A DNA stretch of 64,000 bases, from contig LNKV01000002.1 of NCBI GenBank assembly GCA_001465935.1, positions 248,001-312,000 on the forward strand, read 5' to 3'. The stretch is from Clarireedia homoeocarpa (lineage: Eukaryota > Ascomycota > Leotiomycetes > Helotiales > Rutstroemiaceae). The notes beneath the pieces were generated by a model. It was not told the origin of the DNA. It saw nothing but the letters and a program-made list of their open reading frames with translations, and ran no database searches. This document shows positions 58,922 to 64,000 of this stretch, in pieces. Both the position numbers and the translations under genes were made by a program. Numbering within the stretch: the first letter of the stretch is position 1; every line of letters begins with the position of its first letter.

Positions 58922-59440
58922 ACGCATGTCCGGAACTCATCACCGTGACGCCTAGAAACCACAAGTCAGGAAGCAGCTAGGGACGAACGTTTCGGTTAAG
59001 CAAAGGCGTTGGAGAGGAACAGCACTTGTTCGCAATATCTGTGTTTTGTCTGACCTGGTTTATTCTGTACTGTATTGTCTGATTGTCTCATTATCTTATT
59101 TCAATATACACATCTCGCATTCTTAAATGGATTTCTAATCATTGTCTGTGCGAATGTGATTTCTTGACTGTATGTAGGCTGTATTCCAGTGTGAGGTTGG
59201 TGCTGGCAGGGAGATCCCAAGAAAAACGAGGCAAAGGAACTCATTACGTATCAGCTTGTCTCTGCGCCGAGATTTTGATGGATGCTGTTCCGTTAGAACA
59301 TGTAGGTCACTTTGCCCCGAGCGTATCGTTTCATCTCTCGATAGAGATGACATTCAATCCGGTAGAACAGATATTTTCCGAGGTTTTATGCATATATGTC
59401 GGTGTAGATTCATGAATAGAATGCTTATATCATAAACCTA
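58922..59440. other. convergent 3' intergenic region
   Basis: 520 bp between the small charged protein gene and the convergent PAP2 gene. No supportable feature. Confidence 0.5.
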
Positions 59441-60751
59441 TCAATCCTCTATATCACTTCTCTTCGTAACCGTCCAAGCCTTCGGTTTCTCCGTTCTAAA
59501 AAGCCAGAATCCCCACTCTTCAAAAGGCCTCAATGCCAGCAAAAGTTGATTGATCCGCCAACCAAGTGACACAACAGCGAGACCAACAACACAATCCAGA
59601 ACCCAATGATTTGCAGTCGCGAGAACAACCAGACCCATAAGCATAGGGTAGATGGGTCCAAGCATTCTCAATACCTTATGTTTCCCCCAAATAGTCATGG
59701 ATGTACCGATCACCATTGATGTACCAAAGTGTAGTGAAGGCATTGCAGCCAGAGTGAGCTGGAAACGATTATTTGCCCAGTCACTAGGCGTGTCAGCTCC
59801 AGTACCCGGTCGGGGATGTAGGACATCGATGAAGCCGAATGATTCAGGCATGAGGCGAGGCGGCGTGCAGCGATATGCAGTTAAAACTGCAAAGGCAATG
59901 AAATTGTTGATTGCAATAGTGCGACGAAGACGCTGATATGTTTTTCGCGGGAAATAGCTATTTGCTCAAGTTAGCTTCGAATTCTCTTGACAACCAGTCG
60001 CACTTCTGCTCAATGCCACAGACAAGGCTCAACAGGATGCTGTTTCCTCCATCTTATCCCTTCGTAGCAAATAGCATCACTATCACATTTCAGAAACAAG
60101 CACTCTCAGTACTTACGTATACCCATATCCCAAAAACGCAATCCCCACGGTGATATGCGCCAAATAAACATCACACAGCAGAGTCATAACCCAAGGCTTA
60201 CACCTGTCGATAATCAACCGTTGCAACGCATGCTCAAAATCGACATGCATCCATTTCTCCACACGCAGAATCCGCAGAGCATTCTGCTTCGCCAGTTCCG
60301 CCACGGCAACTTTCCGTGCCGGATCGCTGTTGATCCATACTGCCGTCCAGGCGCGCAGCAGCTGGTATGGCCAGTAGGTCAGGGCCCAGTACCATATTTC
60401 GATTAGGAAGGGGAATTTGCGTAGAAAGCGTGACAGCAGCGTGTGGTGGAAGGGAGATGTATCAGGATGGGGGAGCCAGTTTTTGAGGTTCGTTTGTTGG
60501 GAAGGGTGGTTTGGAGAAACGTCGCGCCGGGGGATTAGTGATGTCTGTGAGGATGCAAAATCACGTTGTGCCTGGACAGGATATCAGCAAGCTAGATATG
60601 GAAAGCAGGAGAAAATTTGGGGGTAAAAGCATCATACCTCCTGGTATTTGTAGACTGCCGGATCCCATTCCCGCGATCGATTCACAAGAGTTGTGATGGT
60701 GAAAATAAGAACGATACCAAGTGGTTCAACGATATTCTTGATGCCGCCCAT
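59441..60751 (-). CDS. PAP2-superfamily integral membrane protein (inositolphosphotransferase-like)
   Basis: Three exons: 60638-60751, 60117-60571, 59441-59957 (introns 60572-60637, 59958-60116), 361 aa. Splicing gives KYQE|AQRDFASSQT and GYT|YFPRKTYQRLRR. N-terminal membrane segment GIVLIFTITTLV, more hydrophobic stretches around MTLLCDVYLAHITVGIAFLG, then TAYRCTPPRLMPESFGF and the catalytic motifs AMPSLHFGTS (C2) and ATANHWVLDCVVG (C3 with His and Asp). This arrangement matches the fungal Aur1/Ipt1-like PAP2 group, which handle phospholipid or sphingolipid head groups. Exact substrate unknown; Aur1 itself is distinct in the N-terminal part. Confidence 0.82.
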
Positions 60752-61373
60752 CTTGATATCTTCTCACGACGGCTTCGTCGGAAACCTCGGTAGCCAACAC
60801 CACGATTAGCTCACACGGAACAAGTCCTCGAAGGGGGGAATAATAAGCAGAAGACCTTTTATGTAGTTGCCTCGAAGCATAGCCATGATTACTTGCATTG
60901 AAATCTAGTGTAAGATTTTATGATGTCAAGCTCATTAGCTTCCTTGCTTTTTCTACGAAAAGGTACAAACGGATTTGATGGGTACCTGCTTCAGCGCCGT
61001 TTGACTGCCTTCGTTGACGAATTGTGCAGATGGCGGGCCCATTTTCTACCACAATAGGCAATCCGACACGTGTTTTCGTTCAAACGCCAAAGAATGATCT
61101 CCATCATCTTACTATTTTGGGCATGGTGAGCTGTACTTCTTGCGCCTAGTTCTAAATGGTGGAAACTTCCCGGGACGGACTGCCGTGCCTTGGGTAGGAA
61201 TCCGATCTTGAAAAACATTCCCATGTACGGGATCGGGAAGTTATTTACTATAAGCAAATCCGATCCCATTGATTTCTTATCCACCCGCAATGCATGCACA
61301 TGATGGGACTATTCTAGATTTTCAGCATTACAGCAGGACGAGCCTGGTATGTTCTTGATAAAATCTGCGGAAT
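60752..61373. other. intergenic: PAP2 gene promoter and GCS 3' region
   Basis: About 620 bp; the 102-aa minus-strand frame at 60991-61299 has no family resemblance and is not called. Confidence 0.5.
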
Positions 61374-63703
61374 TCAACAGCCGCCGCATCTTTCACTACC
61401 CAAAAACTTTTCCACATCCCTAGATCCCTTGATATTCTCCTTCTCCAGTCCAATGACTGCCTTCATCAAATCATGGTTGATCTTTTCCGACACAACACTG
61501 TCTTTCTTGTAATCTTCATGGCTTCTCACGAAGTTCCTGATCCACTTTGCTGCTGTCCATAAACTACCATCTGCCCTCCTTCTAATAAGTTCCAAATAAG
61601 CTGCCAACTCGCATCTCGTCTGAACGTCAATATTAACACTATCAAGATACAATTCCACTAGTGGTATCAGTCCCGGGAAATCTACATCGGAATTCCCTTT
61701 GCTGCCGTTCATAATCTCGTCAATTGACATGAGCGTATATTCATCCTCAACAGGCCCCGTCGGTGTAGGTGGTCTCGAAATGCCAAGAGGTGAAGTCGTG
61801 CCGGATGCCACACCATTGGAGGAATATGGACGTGGTGGTCGAGTTGGGAATGGATTTTTGCGGAAATAAAATTTCTTTTCTAGAACCGCATCTTTAGCAT
61901 GAGCCGTCTCCATATTCTCGCTGATTTTGGTGATTGGTATATAAAAGTTGAGATCAAAGGATAAGATAGCTCGAGTGATGAGTACAATGAAAACTGAGAA
62001 TGCAGCGTTCTCAAAGTCGGTTATCTGGATCTCCATAGGCCGGAACTCTACCCTCCAGCCAATATCATTTCCTGCTGGAGGAGGTTTGAATCGCATGTGC
62101 TGCCAGTTTGTTGACTGAAGGTTCTCGAAATGATCTGTCTTGGAAAGATCAAGCTCCTTAAGATCTTCTGCAAAGACGACAATGGGATCTCTGATGAAAA
62201 GATGCGCAAAATGAGTAGCTAAACGATCATCCATACCGCCGTTCATCAGCTGTTGTTTCACATCAGGATCGATAACAAGGTCGGGATCAAAGTATTCTTT
62301 TCGCAGCCGAGGGTCCTCAGAAATATATGTAGAATTTGATGCATAACGTGACTTAGGTATCCGCCATCGGTCATTTTTCAAAGGCTTGAACAGTTAGCAT
62401 AGCTCTAAAATCAATAAAGGCGCACTAACTTTCTCTCCAAGTTCCTCCGGGGTCCGATCATCGACTGCGCGGCTAATCTGGTTCCATCGAACGTCTGTAT
62501 CGGCCAAGAATCCTTTGTATATAGGGGTCGCAGCTGTCAGGGCGAGTAGTATAGGGCCCAATGGACTTAGCTGGTCGTACATTCGCCGCCCTTCAGTGAT
62601 GTTCTTGGCTTGGAAGGTAATCTGTAAACAACAGCTACCCATACCGAAAGCCATGGCATCCATGTGAATGAAGTTATCGGGAGCAGCTCCATTCCTAACA
62701 TCGTCATCTTCAGGCCAATTATGCAAGTCGTAATTGATAGTTGGGTCTTTCCAAGGCCAAGTGGTGTTCTCGTCTCGGAAGACGGGAACGTTCACTTGAA
62801 CTTTACGACCTCGTCTCGCACGAATATTGGCTGCTAACGTTGGAAAACGAATGTGTGGATTGGCGATCTCATCAGGAACAAATTGGGAACGTAGCTTTTC
62901 TCCGGAAGGCGGATAGAAAGGGTTCGTGAACACTCCTGGTGACCCTAATCGAGGATAGGTTGTTAAAGTGATGGGATATTCCTCAGCATACATATGCTCC
63001 TTAGCAATCTTCCGCCTGTCATTGGCTTATCAGTCTCCGAATAGTTTCCGCCTGCATAAAAACCTACCTCCATTTCATGTTCGGCTCGACATCCAGTAAA
63101 TCTTTGAATCCAATTCCCCATGGTTTTCCAGGCGTGGCTTCCAACATAAATCTCCCAAACTCCGGATGAAACACTGGTAACGAGCTACTCCTTTGGGTTA
63201 TCAGCTGGCTCTTTGATTTAGTATGGTTAACTGACTTGGTATTGGTGACTTCCTGGAGATCAGGTACGCATCCTCCATCTCTCCGCAGCTCCTCATCCTG
63301 TGCCAAGGCAGTCAAAATATCCGCCTGCCTTAACGACAATGTAACCTTTTCTTCATCATCCTTGTAGTTGATGACCAAGTATTCGATCTGCATATCTCTC
63401 AGCGCTGTTCGTCTTCGTGAAATGGGAATTTCCCGACCTCATCACCCCATAGTAATGCATCTCGTTCCTTTCCTTTTGCTCGGTTCCAGATCGCAAGCAA
63501 TTGCTAAATCATCAAATATAAGGATGATATACTATCATATCTCGGGAGTCCGCATTTACCTGAATCCCCCATGCTCTGACAGTCTGCGCGTTCTTCTTGG
63601 CTTCCGGCCAATCCAGTGGTGTTCCTAGTGCACTGGTTGCGCAATTAGCCTTATGAGCATTGGGGAATTTCGCAGATGGGTTCGCAACTTACAGGAGACC
63701 CAT
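61374..63703 (-). CDS. gcs1: glutamate-cysteine ligase (gamma-glutamylcysteine synthetase)
   Basis: Six exons: 63693-63703 (11 nt, MGL + CT), 63560-63632, 63438-63503, 63068-63387, 62430-63015, 61374-62384; 688 aa. Catalyses the ATP-dependent first and rate-limiting step of glutathione synthesis. Spliced N-terminus MGLLALGTPLDWPEAKK and LLWGDE|IEYLVINYKDD are diagnostic of eukaryotic GCS. Further conserved blocks: HPEFGRFMLEATPGKPWG, MGSCCLQITFQAKNI, DVRWNQISRAVDDR, PLKNDRWRIPKSRY, GWRVEFRPMEIQITDFENAAF. Length is in the fungal range. The start is fixed by the 11-nt first exon. Upstream sequence to the window end (297 bp) is its presumed promoter. Confidence 0.95.
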
Positions 63704-64000
63704 ATCTCAGGAAGGTGTCGCGCACACAAGCTGAAGCACAACGGAATGATTGGCGATCAAGGTAGTTGGTGTTGATACTTCTGATATCTAAGACTCAGTG
63801 CCCCGCGCTAGATGGAGTTGTCAGAGCTTCATATCCCCCTCATTGCTTATCGGTCGTTATCGGAAGGAGTCGTCGTTTTCAATTCAATTGTTCCCACGTC
63901 GATCCAATCTTTGGCACTTTTCACATCCAAAACGCAAAGCGACAACTTTCCCGGAAATATTTAATTCTGGTGCATGACGGTAAAAGAGAGAAAAAAAATG
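63704..64000. promoter_or_regulatory. promoter region of glutamate-cysteine ligase
   Basis: 297 bp upstream of the start to the window edge. No specific regulator site was identified with confidence. Confidence 0.35.

Noticed and set aside
4547..63703. A functional cluster of sulfur/glutathione genes (MET10, PGDH, GLO1, GCS1)
   Set aside because: They are tens of kilobases apart with unrelated genes between; chance co-location is the simpler explanation.

Overview
The window is nuclear DNA of a filamentous ascomycete, most likely a Leotiomycete of the Botrytis/Sclerotinia kind. The evidence is intron-rich genes with short introns (about 46-60 nt, GTRNGT donors, CTAAC/CTGAC branch points, YAG acceptors), genes on both strands without operons, AT-rich spacers, and fungal families: a Met10 sulfite reductase subunit, a Zn2Cys6 regulator, a PDR-type ABC transporter, Mam3, Fmp52 and fungal glutamate-cysteine ligase. 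The lineage is an inference from gene content. Splice models were worked out by eye from reading-frame continuity and protein-family fit.

Left part (1-10 kb), housekeeping: a SNF2/Rad5-16-like ATPase cut by the window edge, a small predicted mitochondrial protein, FMP52 (minus strand) and MET10. Next (10-21 kb) is an accessory, catabolism-flavoured block: a DUF3500 protein divergent from a fumarylacetoacetate-hydrolase-family enzyme, a secreted PAF-acetylhydrolase-like esterase, a GNAT acetyltransferase, a secreted FAD-linked oxidase and a Zn2Cys6 regulator. A decayed retrotransposon gag relic follows (21-23.2 kb), with an in-frame stop, a frameshift and an apparently permuted order.

Middle (24-38 kb): an Ataxin-10-domain protein with an N-terminal CxxC..CxxC module, then a PDR ABC transporter whose catalytic motifs are unusually eroded. 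Beyond it lies a gene-poor, AT-rich stretch holding three small Cys/His-rich orphan genes (two clearly related, one similar in pattern) and a 16-bp minisatellite. This stretch is the best candidate for lineage-specific novelty.

Right part (38-64 kb), mostly core genes: an Asn/Ser/Pro-rich disordered protein, a MAM3 CNNM-type membrane protein, long-form 3-phosphoglycerate dehydrogenase, a double-domain glyoxalase I with a probable mitochondrial presequence, a Roadblock-like protein, a macro-domain-like protein with a basic tail, a protein kinase with a C-terminal coiled coil, two disordered orphan proteins, a PAP2-type membrane enzyme and glutamate-cysteine ligase at the right end. MET10, SerA-type PGDH, GLO1 and GCS1 all bear on sulfur, serine and glutathione metabolism but are scattered among unrelated genes. 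No tRNA, rRNA or CRISPR feature could be supported.
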